NCBI GenBank assembly: GCA_013327885.1
Contig: JABUMY010000007.1
Span: 1-64,000 of the forward strand
Source of the DNA: Flavisolibacter longurius
Lineage (GTDB): Bacteria; Bacteroidota; Bacteroidia; Chitinophagales; Chitinophagaceae
DNA length: 64,000 nucleotides
Direction of reading: 5' to 3'
Positions 8,037 through 16,181 of the stretch are shown piece after piece (positions within the stretch are counted from its first letter, which is position 1; the number at the start of each line of letters is the position of its first letter). Under the pieces are notes generated by a model. That model had not been told where the DNA came from, ran no database searches, and worked only from the letters and a program-made list of their open reading frames with translations. A program made the position numbers and the translations under genes.

Positions 8037-8492
8037 ATGGCTCTCTATTCAAGGTTGTCGCTGACAAAACAGGATTTCGATTTTTTGAAAGATAAACCCA
8101 GTTGCCATACGCTTGTCTTCCAGTTTTGCTATACCTCTGGTAGTGGCAGCAATTCTCCTTTGCTCCGTGCTTATGCCATGAAAATGAACCATAAAAAGAT
8201 CAGCGATGATGCTTTTAAAGATCTAAAGCCGGACCCACTTGCAAGGCCCCCAATTAATCTGCCGGATGCAAGGATCCAGGGCGACCTCCAGGTTACCACC
8301 CGGCAAATGCTTGACATACTGAATGCATCGAACGACCCACCATCTGCTTATGATTATTTTCTTTTTACGCCTATGATGCAAGATGGTACCCGATATGTGA
8401 TCTATGAGATTGAAGTGGTGCCAACCACCAAGCCAGTACTTGTACCACAGCGCATACGGGCAGACCCTTCACCACCCGCAACAGCCAGCTAG
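8037..8492 (+). CDS. DPSPPA-tail protein, paralogue 2 (unknown function)
   Basis: A 151-residue protein, 99 bases after paralogue 1, beginning MALYSRLSLTKQDFDFLK and ending exactly in ADPSPPATAS followed by the stop. The central block VTTRQMLDIL...YDYFLFTP...YEIEVVP aligns by eye with the same block in its two neighbours. No signal peptide, membrane segment or known catalytic motif is visible. Conservation of a Pro-rich tail in three otherwise diverged paralogues suggests the tail is functional, perhaps a recognition tag. That is inference. Confidence 0.7.
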   Translation: MALYSRLSLTKQDFDFLKDKPSCHTLVFQFCYTSGSGSNSPLLRAYAMKMNHKKISDDAFKDLKPDPLARPPINLPDARIQGDLQVTTRQMLDILNASNDPPSAYDYFLFTPMMQDGTRYVIYEIEVVPTTKPVLVPQRIRADPSPPATAS

Positions 8493-8541
8493 TTTTAAAC
8501 CTGTCATTTATAATTCAGAAAGCAACAACCAAAACTTTTGT

Positions 8542-9078
8542 ATGAAAAAGATTGTTTTTTTCGCATCCATCATTTTTACCACCTGTGTAACCGTTGTTGA
8601 CAAGCCCAAAAAAGTACCGGCTGCCACCCGCGTTTATACCATGCGTGTTTCCAAAGAGGTGTTGTTGAATTTGAGTGAGAACCAGTCGTTTTATTGCAGC
8701 GTCAATTATGATGGTATCAAGCTAAAGAAAGATAAAGTTACACTGCTTGGTTACATCTATACAAACGGTGAATCAGAAATGAAAGATGTACAATTGGATA
8801 GTTTAAACCAGTTTACGCGTTTTTCTTTGGACAAGCGGTTTGGCAATTATTTCATAACAAAGAGCATGGTTGCTGAATTTACACAAAAGATACCTGCTGA
8901 GAAGCTTGCGGAACTAACTCACTTTTTGTTGGTTCCGGTTGCTTCTAAGTACAATAACTACATTTCTTACGACATTGAACCGGATAGAATTGTTGTAAGT
9001 GAAGGGCCAGCATCAAGAGTTCTATTACGATTAGATCCAAGTCCACCAGCACGTGCAAACTTCTTTCAAGGCAATTGA
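8542..9078 (+). CDS. DPSPPA-tail protein, paralogue 3, with N-terminal signal
   Basis: A 178-residue protein from the ATG at 8542 (MKKIVFFASIIFTTCVTVV). The frame is open further upstream, but this start gives an N-terminal hydrophobic signal. A Cys at residue 15 could be a weak lipobox, though the preceding FTT is not typical. The body has KVTLLGYIYTNGE, which resembles VVTLVAYQKKAGK of paralogue 1, then HFLLVPVASKYNNYISYDI. The end reads RLDPSPPARANFFQGN. Unlike its relatives it looks exported, which may place one family member outside the inner membrane. Its stop overlaps the TTG start of the next gene. Confidence 0.7.
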   Translation: MKKIVFFASIIFTTCVTVVDKPKKVPAATRVYTMRVSKEVLLNLSENQSFYCSVNYDGIKLKKDKVTLLGYIYTNGESEMKDVQLDSLNQFTRFSLDKRFGNYFITKSMVAEFTQKIPAEKLAELTHFLLVPVASKYNNYISYDIEPDRIVVSEGPASRVLLRLDPSPPARANFFQGN

Positions 9079-9797
9079 TCAAGGGAAACCTAAAAACGCA
9101 TAAAAATTCTCTGTTGCTTAATTTTCAAACCATATTTGACTGGTCCGAAGCATGGGCGCCTTTGGTTCCCCTAACCCTGTCTTTCCGTTTTCGGAAGCAG
9201 CCGGCCTATGTACAACCGGTGCTTATTTACCTATGGATCAGTCTTGTTTTACATTTTGCTGCAGACATTATCTGGAAACGAAAACCGCTGGGGCTGGACC
9301 TGCCGTTTACCAACAACAATCCTTTGTACAACCTGGCATCCATTGCCCGGTTTTTTTTGTTTAGCTGGTTTTTTATTCGCCTGCAACAATCATTTTTTAC
9401 CCGCCTGAAAGTCTTGCTGCCTTGCTTGTTTTTTATTTTTATGGTCGTGGACCTTTTCTTTTTGGAGAATTTTTGGGACACCCGGATCGCCAATGTATTG
9501 CATGCTGCTGAAGCAGGACTGCTCCTGTTTTACTGCCTTTTATATTACCTCTACCTGCTGCGGAGCGATGCTGTCAGGATCGGCAAAATGCCTTCGTTCT
9601 GGATTGTAACCGGGTTGATCATTTTTGTTGCCATCTGTCTCCCGATCTATATTTATTACGATGATTTGCTGAAAAGTTATGTAAAGTTTGCGGTCAATAT
9701 CTGGAGTGTTCCCAAGATTGGTTTTATTATTCTCTGTCTGGCTATTAGTATCGGTCTTTCTATCAACAAAAAATCAAACCTATCGCCTGATGAATGA
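9075..9797 (+). CDS. Multi-pass membrane protein, probable separate sensor partner of the kinase
   Basis: 240 residues with about six or seven hydrophobic segments, for example VLIYLWISLVLHFAADIIW, LYNLASIARFFLFSWFFI and KIGFIILCLAISIGLSI. No ATG exists near the start; the TTG at 9075 overlaps the stop of the previous gene (TTGA), so I take it as start, though another TTG about 13 codons later is possible. The 3' end overlaps the kinase start by 8 bases. No enzyme motif is visible. Because the adjacent kinase has only one membrane anchor and no input domain, this protein may supply the sensing part. That is inferred from context only. Confidence 0.65.
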   Translation: MIKGNLKTHKNSLLLNFQTIFDWSEAWAPLVPLTLSFRFRKQPAYVQPVLIYLWISLVLHFAADIIWKRKPLGLDLPFTNNNPLYNLASIARFFLFSWFFIRLQQSFFTRLKVLLPCLFFIFMVVDLFFLENFWDTRIANVLHAAEAGLLLFYCLLYYLYLLRSDAVRIGKMPSFWIVTGLIIFVAICLPIYIYYDDLLKSYVKFAVNIWSVPKIGFIILCLAISIGLSINKKSNLSPDE

Positions 9798-10587
9798 CAT
9801 CCGCTTCCAGATCATCATTAGTATCGCTATTATCCTGCTTTTGCTTTCAAGCTTCCTGATTGCCTTTGTCACCAACCAAAAAAAGAAACTCCAGCACCAA
9901 AAAGACCTCCAGTTACTTCGTGAGCAACAACAAAATCAATTGATCGAAGCCGCTGTTCGCAGCGAAGAGCTGGAGCGGCACCGCATTGCAGAAACCCTGC
10001 ACGATGAAGTTGGCGCCATTCTTTCCTCCACAAAACTCCACCTGCAAGGCATCAAGCCTGCCAATCTAAACCAACGCGACCTGCAGCTTTATGAACGCAG
10101 CAAGGAATTGCTGGATGAGGGCATTCAAAAGGTTCGCGGGATTTCGCATAACCTGCATTCCAACATCCTGAAAGAGTTTGGACTGAATGAAGCCATTCGG
10201 CATTTTATAAAAAAAGTGGTGCAAAGTGATATGCTAAAAGCAACCTGTGAGATGGATGATGCCTATGAAACCAAAAATCCCGAAAATGATATCAGCATTT
10301 ACCGCATGGTGCAGGAACTTGTGAATAACATTATGAAGCACGCCGGTGCTACCAACCTTCACATTACATCGGTATATGCACCGCATGCGCTTACGATAAA
10401 CCTTTACTACGACGGAAAAGGTTTGTCGCAGCAACAGTTTGAATCCTTTCGCTACAGCAAAAACGGCCTGGGGCTAAAAAACATTCAAAACAGGATTATC
10501 CTGTTAAAAGGAAAAATTTCTTTTCGTGCGACGCCAAATGAGAATACTATTCTTATCACCCTGCCACTTCAAAATGCAGTAGTATGA
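9790..10587 (+). CDS. Histidine kinase of the NarX/HisKA_3 type with one membrane anchor
   Basis: 265 residues from the ATG at 9790, which overlaps the stop of the membrane protein gene. Residues 8-27 form a single transmembrane helix, and a coiled segment (about 31-65) leads into the HisKA_3 domain with ERHRIAETLHDEVG and phospho-acceptor His71. The HATPase domain shows the N box ELVNNIMKHA (176-185), the G1 box YYDGKGL with Asp208, and GLGLKNI (226-232). There is no periplasmic, PAS or GAF sensor domain, so the signal must come through a partner. It autophosphorylates and passes phosphate to the regulator, whose ATG overlaps its stop by 4 bases. Confidence 0.9.
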   Translation: MNDIRFQIIISIAIILLLLSSFLIAFVTNQKKKLQHQKDLQLLREQQQNQLIEAAVRSEELERHRIAETLHDEVGAILSSTKLHLQGIKPANLNQRDLQLYERSKELLDEGIQKVRGISHNLHSNILKEFGLNEAIRHFIKKVVQSDMLKATCEMDDAYETKNPENDISIYRMVQELVNNIMKHAGATNLHITSVYAPHALTINLYYDGKGLSQQQFESFRYSKNGLGLKNIQNRIILLKGKISFRATPNENTILITLPLQNAVV

Positions 10588-11234
10588 GCAAGATAAAAAT
10601 TGCCATTGCCGATGATTACAAAATCTACCGCGATGGGCTAAAGGTCAATCTTACCGCGGATGATAATCTTGCTGTTGTGCTGGAAGCCGATAATGGTGAG
10701 GACTTGCTGAACGGGCTTACGGCCACCCAGCCCGATGTCATTATCATGGACCTGAAAATGCCCATAATGGATGGTATGGAAGCCACCAAAGAAGTGCGGA
10801 AGCGTTTTGGAGCGATGAAGGTTTTGGTGGTGACCATGTACGAGGACGACAAATTTATCATACACATGATGGAGATTGGCGCTAACGGATACCTGTTGAA
10901 AAACGCCGATTCGGGTGAGATCATCAAATCCATTTACTCCGTTCACGAAACGGGTTATTATTTCAATGACCTGGTGAACAAAGCGCTGCTAAAAAAATTA
11001 TTGTTGAAAGGAAACGTAAAGCCCTCTTTTAACCAAAACATTGAGCTTACCGAAAGAGAGCTGGAAGTGCTCAAACTGATTTGCGAAGAAAAGACCGCAG
11101 CCGAGATAGGGAAGGAGTTGTTCATCAGTGTGCGAACGGTGGAAGGGCACCGCACGAAGCTGATCGAAAAAGTAGGTGTCCGCAATACGGCAGGGCTGGT
11201 CATGTTTGCCCTTAAGAATGGAATTGTACAATAA
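10584..11234 (+). CDS. NarL/FixJ-type response regulator
   Basis: 216 residues. The receiver domain (about 1-120) has the acidic pair Asp10-Asp11, phospho-acceptor Asp56 in MDLKMP, the switch Thr in VVTMYEDD and the conserved Lys in YLLKNADS. The C-terminal LuxR-type helix-turn-helix (about 152-212) includes ELTERELEVLKLICEEKTAAEIGKEL in parts and the recognition segment SVRTVEGHRTKLIEKVGV. It is the DNA-binding output of the kinase encoded just upstream and probably controls its own operon. The CGTAGNAATACG repeats at 7089-7187 are the obvious candidate sites. The gene ends 11 bases before the stop of the convergent barrel gene. Confidence 0.93.
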   Translation: MSKIKIAIADDYKIYRDGLKVNLTADDNLAVVLEADNGEDLLNGLTATQPDVIIMDLKMPIMDGMEATKEVRKRFGAMKVLVVTMYEDDKFIIHMMEIGANGYLLKNADSGEIIKSIYSVHETGYYFNDLVNKALLKKLLLKGNVKPSFNQNIELTERELEVLKLICEEKTAAEIGKELFISVRTVEGHRTKLIEKVGVRNTAGLVMFALKNGIVQ

Positions 11235-11245
11235 GGCATCATATT

Positions 11246-12418
11246 CTAAAACAACCGTTTCAGGTTCAGGTGAAAACGCTTGTCGTCGTTGGAAATGCCG
11301 TAGGCCACCTTTACGGTTATTTTATTCAACGGCGACAGGATAATACCACCACCATATCCCACATGCATTTTATCCGACGATTCGCCGGGATGCCACACAC
11401 GTCCCTGGTCAACAAACGAGAAAATGCCAAACTCTCCCTGGTAAAATTTGGTATCTACGGTTGGAAGCCATAATAATTCGTTCTGGTTATAAAAGGCTGT
11501 TTTTCCATAAAACCGGAACCGCTCAAATCCACGAAGGGTATGTGTGCCGCCGATGGTATTGAGCTGGAAAAAGTCCGGGTTGCCCGTTACCGTGGCAAGG
11601 CCGGTGCTGACAGAAGCGAAAAAATCATTGAACAGCGGAACGTAAACATCCAGGTCACCGGTAAAGCGGGCAAAGGAGTGTCCACCTCTTTGTAGGTTTT
11701 CGGTATAAGCGGCGGAAGTTGAAAACTCAACTCCTTTTGTCGGAATGATACGCCGGTCCAGTTTACTGTACGCATAAATAATGCGGCTGCCCAAAAAGTC
11801 CTGGCGGTTATATTGTTCCGGCGCAATCACCCCCGTCTTCTCTGCACTGAGCCGGTATTTGTCCTCCCGTACGCGAACGCCATCATAATATAGATCAAAC
11901 CCCAGCAAGTGATGGTCCTGGAAGGATTTGTTCAGGCCAAGACTGCCGTAAAGGTTTTCGGTGCGCAGCCAGTTAAAACGTTGGTCGGTAGGGTTTCGCT
12001 TGGTCTCGTTACCGCTTCCAAAATAATTCATTCGTCGCACCCCGTCATAACCGGCTGTCAGCGAAACGTTCCAGCCTGCAAAAGCCTGGGGAAAAAATGC
12101 CCTGTAATAGGGGTGCAGCGAGTTTTCGGTAATGGAATAATTCAGCCCCACTGTGTGCTTGCTGTCATAAGCCCTTTCGGCGGAGTCCCCGCTAACAATA
12201 GAATAAGACAAACCAACATGCCAGCGGTAAAAAGTGTTGTGGTTGATAACCGGTTTAAAGCCTGTTTTTTCCTGCCCCCGGCTGCGGATCAGGGTGTCTT
12301 CCGGCACCTGTCCGCCACCGCCGCCTTGTTGGGCTACAGCTGTTGCCAACGTGAAAAAGGCCAGGAAAAGCGTTACAGTGGATTTTGTTTTTTGCATCAT
12401 CGTCTTGCACATATTCAT
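11246..12418 (-). CDS. Omp85/BamA-superfamily outer membrane beta-barrel protein
   Basis: 390 residues with an N-terminal signal peptide ending near AVAQ (two early Met codons; MMQKTKS may be the true start). A Gly-run linker follows, then a beta-barrel ending in an aromatic residue (LNLKRLF), as outer membrane barrels do. The segment GGTHTLRGFERFRFYG carries the LRGF motif of the bacterial surface antigen domain (PF01103). No POTRA domains precede the barrel, so it is not BamA itself; barrel-only members of this superfamily in Bacteroidota have no assigned substrate. It is transcribed toward the two-component operon. Confidence 0.8.
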   Translation of the reverse strand: MNMCKTMMQKTKSTVTLFLAFFTLATAVAQQGGGGGQVPEDTLIRSRGQEKTGFKPVINHNTFYRWHVGLSYSIVSGDSAERAYDSKHTVGLNYSITENSLHPYYRAFFPQAFAGWNVSLTAGYDGVRRMNYFGSGNETKRNPTDQRFNWLRTENLYGSLGLNKSFQDHHLLGFDLYYDGVRVREDKYRLSAEKTGVIAPEQYNRQDFLGSRIIYAYSKLDRRIIPTKGVEFSTSAAYTENLQRGGHSFARFTGDLDVYVPLFNDFFASVSTGLATVTGNPDFFQLNTIGGTHTLRGFERFRFYGKTAFYNQNELLWLPTVDTKFYQGEFGIFSFVDQGRVWHPGESSDKMHVGYGGGIILSPLNKITVKVAYGISNDDKRFHLNLKRLF

Positions 12419-12580
12419 AACAACACTTACATGTCTTTATTGCAGAAATTCTAAAATTGGGCCAGAGTTTTCGTTTTTTTTGGCAATAACGGCAATTGTC
12501 GGCATCAAAATGAAGGGAATGCTCGTTGCGGCAAAGCGCCATAAATCTTTTGAAGCTGTACTGATTTAACCCGAATCGCT

Positions 12581-12588
12581 TACATTTG
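12581..12588 (+). promoter_or_regulatory. -7 promoter box for efp
   Basis: TACATTTG matches the Bacteroidota -7 box TAnnTTTG exactly and ends 26 bases before the efp start codon. I see no clear -33 TTG at the usual distance. Confidence 0.5.
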
Positions 12589-12614
12589 CCGCCCGATTTA
12601 TTCAAAAATTTTTT

Positions 12615-13181
12615 ATGGCAACAACATCAGATATCAGCCGTGGCCTGATCATTAAGCTGGACGGCAGCCTTTACAAAATTGTAGAGTTTGGCGAAAACAA
12701 AACCGCCCGTGCAGCCGCCAAAGTGTGGGCTAAGCTTACCGGCGTGGACAACAACCGCTCCATTGAAAAAACATGGAACAGCGGCGATACCATTTACCCG
12801 GTTCGGGTGGAAAGAAAAGACTACCAGTTTTTATACAAAGACGACAGCGGCTATAATTTTATGGACAACGAAACCTTTGAGCAGGTGGCTGTTGCCGAAA
12901 CCCTCATCGATGCGCCGCAGTTCCTGCGTGACGGCGACCCTGTTTCTGTTTTGTTTAACACCGAAACCGAACAGCCAATGAACGTAGAACTGCCCGATAA
13001 AGTAGTAATGCGTATCACGTACAGCGAACCCGGGCTGCGTGGCGATACAGCTACCCGTACACTAAAACCTGCTACGGTTGAAACCGGCGCTACGGTGATG
13101 GTGCCCTTGTTTGTAAATGAAGGCGACCTGATTCGAGTCAATACCAAGACCGGTGAGTACGTAGAAAGAGTGAAGGAGTAA
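12615..13181 (+). CDS. efp: Elongation factor P with atypical tip loop
   Basis: EF-P enters the ribosomal E site and relieves stalling at consecutive prolines. The 188-residue length and the three beta-barrel domains are standard, and the C-terminal signature (GLRGDTATRTLKPATVETGA) is clear. The usual domain I tip PG[KR]G, whose basic residue reaches the P-site tRNA, is missing. Aligning the flanking VEF and AKL places GENKTARA there, with Arg32 at the tip position and no Pro or Gly. Similar loops may be normal in Chitinophagaceae; I recall this only loosely. No EF-P modification gene (epmA, earP) lies in the window. Confidence 0.95.
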   Translation: MATTSDISRGLIIKLDGSLYKIVEFGENKTARAAAKVWAKLTGVDNNRSIEKTWNSGDTIYPVRVERKDYQFLYKDDSGYNFMDNETFEQVAVAETLIDAPQFLRDGDPVSVLFNTETEQPMNVELPDKVVMRITYSEPGLRGDTATRTLKPATVETGATVMVPLFVNEGDLIRVNTKTGEYVERVKE

Positions 13182-13185
13182 GGAG

Positions 13186-13360
13186 GCTGAGGTTAAGGCC
13201 AAGGTTTAGGTTTAAGATAAGGTTAAGTGTAACCGTTGAAAATGAAGAAATAAGAATATGATAAGAAGGAAGAGGCTTTCAGGAGCCTCTTTTTTTGTCA
13301 ACCGAAGTTCAGCGTCAAACACATTCTCAACCTCAACCTCTATCTTAGCCTAATTCCATA
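13186..13360. repeat. Reiterated-word tract flanking the efp terminator
   Basis: On the left (13186-13225) a word like GAGGTTAAGG or AGGTTTAGG is repeated with variations. On the right (13310-13355) the reverse-complement word appears (CTCAACCTCAACCTC, ATCTTAGCCT). The terminator lies between them. The arms can pair imperfectly. A related word family recurs at 17938-18010. Confidence 0.5.
13271..13297 (+). terminator. efp terminator
   Basis: AGAGGCT (13271-13277) pairs with AGCCTCT (13284-13290), followed by a run of T on the plus strand, 90 bases after the efp stop. Confidence 0.85.
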
Positions 13361-13413
13361 ATGTCCTATCTTAGCCGCCTGTTTTAAATCAAAACCCAAA
13401 TAAATTAAAACAA

Positions 13414-13914
13414 ATGGATTTCAAGCAGATTCAGGAGCTGATCAAAATGATCAATAAATCGAATATTGGTGAGGTAAGTATCGAGCAAAAAGATTTTCGT
13501 ATCACTATCAAACAAAAAGAAGACAACATTACCCAGGTGGTGTCGGGCCCTGCTTCCCTGGGCATGCAGCCAACCTACCAGCCGGCAGCTCCGTCACCTG
13601 CACCTTCGCCGGTTTCGTTGCCGCAGGCAGATGGTGGCGCTTCGCAACCAGCCGCAGCCGCAGGCAATGCAAACCTGGTTACCATTAAAAGTCCGATGAT
13701 CGGCACTTTCTACCGCCGTCCTTCGCCCGACAAATCCAACTTTGTTGAAATCGGAAGCGAAGTGTCAACCGGCGACGTGGTTTGCATTATCGAGGCCATG
13801 AAACTTTTCAACGAGATCGAAAGCGAAGTAAAAGGCAGGATCGTCAAGATTCTTGCAGAAGACTCCTCGCCGGTTGAATACGATCAGCCGCTGTTCCTGG
13901 TAGATCCTTCTTAA
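13414..13914 (+). CDS. accB: Biotin carboxyl carrier protein of acetyl-CoA carboxylase
   Basis: 166 residues. AccB carries the biotin that AccC carboxylates for malonyl-CoA synthesis, the first step of fatty acid synthesis. The N-terminal 40 residues form the usual helical start (FKQIQELIKMINKS), then comes a Pro/Ala-rich flexible linker (about 50-85) and the biotinyl domain (about 88-165) with EAMKLFNEIE; Lys130 is the biotinylation site. It is followed 105 bases later by accC on the same strand, the conserved pair, with a repeat tract between them and no terminator. Confidence 0.96.
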   Translation: MDFKQIQELIKMINKSNIGEVSIEQKDFRITIKQKEDNITQVVSGPASLGMQPTYQPAAPSPAPSPVSLPQADGGASQPAAAAGNANLVTIKSPMIGTFYRRPSPDKSNFVEIGSEVSTGDVVCIIEAMKLFNEIESEVKGRIVKILAEDSSPVEYDQPLFLVDPS

Positions 13915-13917
13915 TAA

Positions 13918-14014
13918 TGCGATAAGGTGATAATCTGCCAATGTGATAATTGTCTTATCGCATGTTTGGTTCCAACCATTATCGAATTATCAAATTATCG
14001 AATTATCAAATTAT
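13918..14014. repeat. Reiterated-word tract between accB and accC
   Basis: The left part repeats GATAA-type words (GCGATAAGG, TGATAATC, GTGATAATTG). The right part repeats the complement (CTTATCGC, then ATTATCGAATTATCAAATT twice). GCGATAAG at 13919-13926 pairs with CTTATCGC near 13953-13960. The same word family occurs at 32237-32334. It lies in the probable accB-accC transcript, so it would form structured RNA. Confidence 0.5.
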
Positions 14015-14019
14015 AATCT

Positions 14020-15360
14020 GTGTTTAAAAAAGTTCTGATAGCCAATCGTGGCGAGATTGCTTTGCGGGTGATTCGTACCTGCCGTGAAATGGGCATTAAG
14101 ACCGTAGCCGTCTATTCCACGGCCGACCGCGACAGCCTGCACGTAAAATTTGCCGATGAAGCGGTGTGTATTGGTAAGCCCCAAAGCAGCGAGTCTTACC
14201 TGAACATTCCACATATCATGTCGGCCATCGAGATCACCAATGCTGATGCAGTGCATCCCGGTTATGGTTTCCTTGCCGAGAATGCTAAGTTCTCGCAGAT
14301 TTGCGCTGATCACGGGATCAAGTTCATCGGTCCCAGTGCCGATATGATTAACAAGATGGGTGACAAGATTTCGGCGAAAGAAACGATGATCAAAGCCGGT
14401 GTACCGGTCATCCCGGGCAGCGAAGGACTTTTGGACAGCCTGGAGCAGGCCAAAAGCATTGCCCGTGAAATGGGGTTCCCTGTGATTTTGAAAGCTACCG
14501 CCGGTGGTGGGGGCAAAGGCATGCGCATTGTGTGGGAAGAAAGCGAAATGGAAAGGGCATATTCTACGGCCAAGGCCGAAGCTGCTGCCGCGTTTAAAAA
14601 CGATGGCATCTACATGGAAAAGTTTGTAGAGGAGCCCCGTCACATCGAGATCCAAATTGCCGGCGACCAGTACGGCAATGTTTGCCACCTGAGCGAACGC
14701 GATTGCTCAATCCAGCGTCGTCACCAAAAGCTGGTGGAAGAATCACCTTCGCCGTTCATGACGCCGGAACTGCGGGAACGAATGGGAGAGGCCGCGAAAA
14801 AAGCGGCATCCGCCATCAACTACGAAAGCGTAGGAACCATTGAGTTCCTTGTTGACAAGCACCGCAATTTCTACTTTATGGAAATGAATACGCGTATCCA
14901 GGTAGAGCATTGCGTAACGGAAGAAGTGATCAATTACGACCTGATCAAAGAACAGATCAAGATCGCCATGGGCGAAAAGATCTCCGGTGCTGATTACCTG
15001 CCGCAACTGCATGCCATCGAATGCCGGATCAATGCGGAAGACCCGTACAACGATTTCCGTCCATCTCCGGGAAAGATAACCGTGCTGCACCAACCTGGTG
15101 GCCATGGCGTTCGGGTCGACAGCCACGTGTATGCCGGTTATGTTATTCCGCCCTATTACGATTCGATGATCGGGAAACTGATCACCGTGGCACAAACACG
15201 GAACGAAGCCATTGACACGATGTATCGTGCCCTGAGCGAATACGTGATCGAAGGCGTAAAGACAACCATACCTTTCCATTTGCAATTGATGAAAGACGAG
15301 CGGTTCCGTTCCGGCGACTTCAATACCAAGTTCATGGAAAACTTTAAATTGAAACCGTAA
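14020..15360 (+). CDS. accC: Biotin carboxylase subunit of acetyl-CoA carboxylase
   Basis: 446 residues from a GTG start ([14 protein letters not shown]); no ATG is available at the conserved N-terminus. It carboxylates AccB-bound biotin with bicarbonate and ATP. An ATP-grasp enzyme: the glycine loop GGGGKGM is at 162-168, KLVEESPSP follows, the metal-binding stretch [19 protein letters not shown] comes next, and RINAEDP is near the C-terminal domain. Length is normal. It shares a transcript with accB and ends before a bidirectional terminator. Confidence 0.97.
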   Translation: MFKKVLIANRGEIALRVIRTCREMGIKTVAVYSTADRDSLHVKFADEAVCIGKPQSSESYLNIPHIMSAIEITNADAVHPGYGFLAENAKFSQICADHGIKFIGPSADMINKMGDKISAKETMIKAGVPVIPGSEGLLDSLEQAKSIAREMGFPVILKATAGGGGKGMRIVWEESEMERAYSTAKAEAAAAFKNDGIYMEKFVEEPRHIEIQIAGDQYGNVCHLSERDCSIQRRHQKLVEESPSPFMTPELRERMGEAAKKAASAINYESVGTIEFLVDKHRNFYFMEMNTRIQVEHCVTEEVINYDLIKEQIKIAMGEKISGADYLPQLHAIECRINAEDPYNDFRPSPGKITVLHQPGGHGVRVDSHVYAGYVIPPYYDSMIGKLITVAQTRNEAIDTMYRALSEYVIEGVKTTIPFHLQLMKDERFRSGDFNTKFMENFKLKP

Positions 15361-15422
15361 GCGGAACGGCGGACGTGAAACGCGAGACGATAGACGCGAA
15401 ACGGTAAACGGTAAGCGTTTTC
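15361..15422. repeat. Reiterated-word tract after accC
   Basis: Variants of CGAAACGGTAAACGG (GGAACGGCGGACGTGAAACGCGAGACGATAG and so on) are repeated in one orientation directly after the accC stop. No complementary arm is obvious within the gap. Confidence 0.45.
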
Positions 15423-15445
15423 TAACCTATTCAAGCCTTTTATAG

Positions 15446-15475
15446 AAAAAACCTCCTGGAAACAGGAGGTTTTTT
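15446..15475. terminator. Bidirectional terminator between accC and the convergent gene
   Basis: ACCTCCTG (15451-15458) pairs with CAGGAGGT (15463-15470), with an A-run before and a T-run after, so it serves accC on the plus strand and the gene at 15526 on the minus strand. Confidence 0.85.
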
Positions 15476-15525
15476 ATTGGCAATTTGTCTATTGCATCTT
15501 GCCTATTGATTGTTGACGTATGTGA

Positions 15526-16020
15526 TCAGTCTCTTTTGCCTTTCTTCCAGTTTTTGTTCTTTTCTTTTTTGTACCAGCCTTTGTGTTTCCCGTTGTTGCC
15601 TTTTGCATGGCGGGCCTGCTCGCCACGGGAGTAACGGTCATCGTCGTACCGGCGGTCGTTCCTGTCGTTGTAGCCGCGGTTGATTTCCGCAATTCTTTGT
15701 TGCCGGTCGCGTTCCAGTTGCCGGATGGTTCTTTCCTTTTCGGCGTTGTTCAGCTGGCGGTTGTTACGAATGGAATTGATCTTGTCGGCGTACTCGCGGT
15801 TCACCCGGTCAATTTCGTATTGCCGGTTATTGGAGTAATTGCCGTTTGGATACCGCTCGTTGTTTCCCCGTCCGAGGACAACATCGCGATCGTTTCGGCC
15901 GTTGTAAGTGCCATTGTCTGTGCGGTCGCCAAGAACAACACGGCGGGTTTCTTCCCTGGATTGGGCGTGTAAAGAAAGCACAGCACCGGTAGCAAGCAAA
16001 AGTGTAAGGATCCGTTTCAT
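15526..16020 (-). CDS. Secreted, highly basic Arg/Asn-rich protein of unknown function
   Basis: 164 residues from the ATG at 16020 (MKRILTLLLATGAVLSLHAQ, a signal peptide cut near residue 20); the frame extends 14 codons further but would spoil the signal. The mature part is low-complexity and charged: an internal near-repeat RVVLGDR / DVVLGRGNNER, a helical Arg-rich stretch (REYADKINSIRNNRQLNNAEKERTIRQLERDRQQR in parts), and a Lys-rich tail (KKEKNKNWKKGKRD). Such proteins may bind nucleic acid or envelope polymers, but no function is known and I do not assign one. Confidence 0.7.
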   Translation of the reverse strand: MKRILTLLLATGAVLSLHAQSREETRRVVLGDRTDNGTYNGRNDRDVVLGRGNNERYPNGNYSNNRQYEIDRVNREYADKINSIRNNRQLNNAEKERTIRQLERDRQQRIAEINRGYNDRNDRRYDDDRYSRGEQARHAKGNNGKHKGWYKKEKNKNWKKGKRD

Positions 16021-16181
16021 AGTGTTTGTGTTTCCTTTTTTACACAGAAATATGTGCCACAACCGCTTGAATCTTACAAGCTTCTGTTAAAGGCGAATGC
16101 ACCTGTCTTGGTTTTGCACTTCTTTAAGCAAAAACGGCCGGGCACCTTTTTTGTGCCCTTTATTGGCTAAACCTGTGTACT

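Noticed and set aside
13975-14014. Direct repeats of ATTATCGAATTATCAAATT as a CRISPR-like array
   Set aside because: Units are short, imperfect and contiguous, without unique spacers; they belong to the reiterated-word tract.
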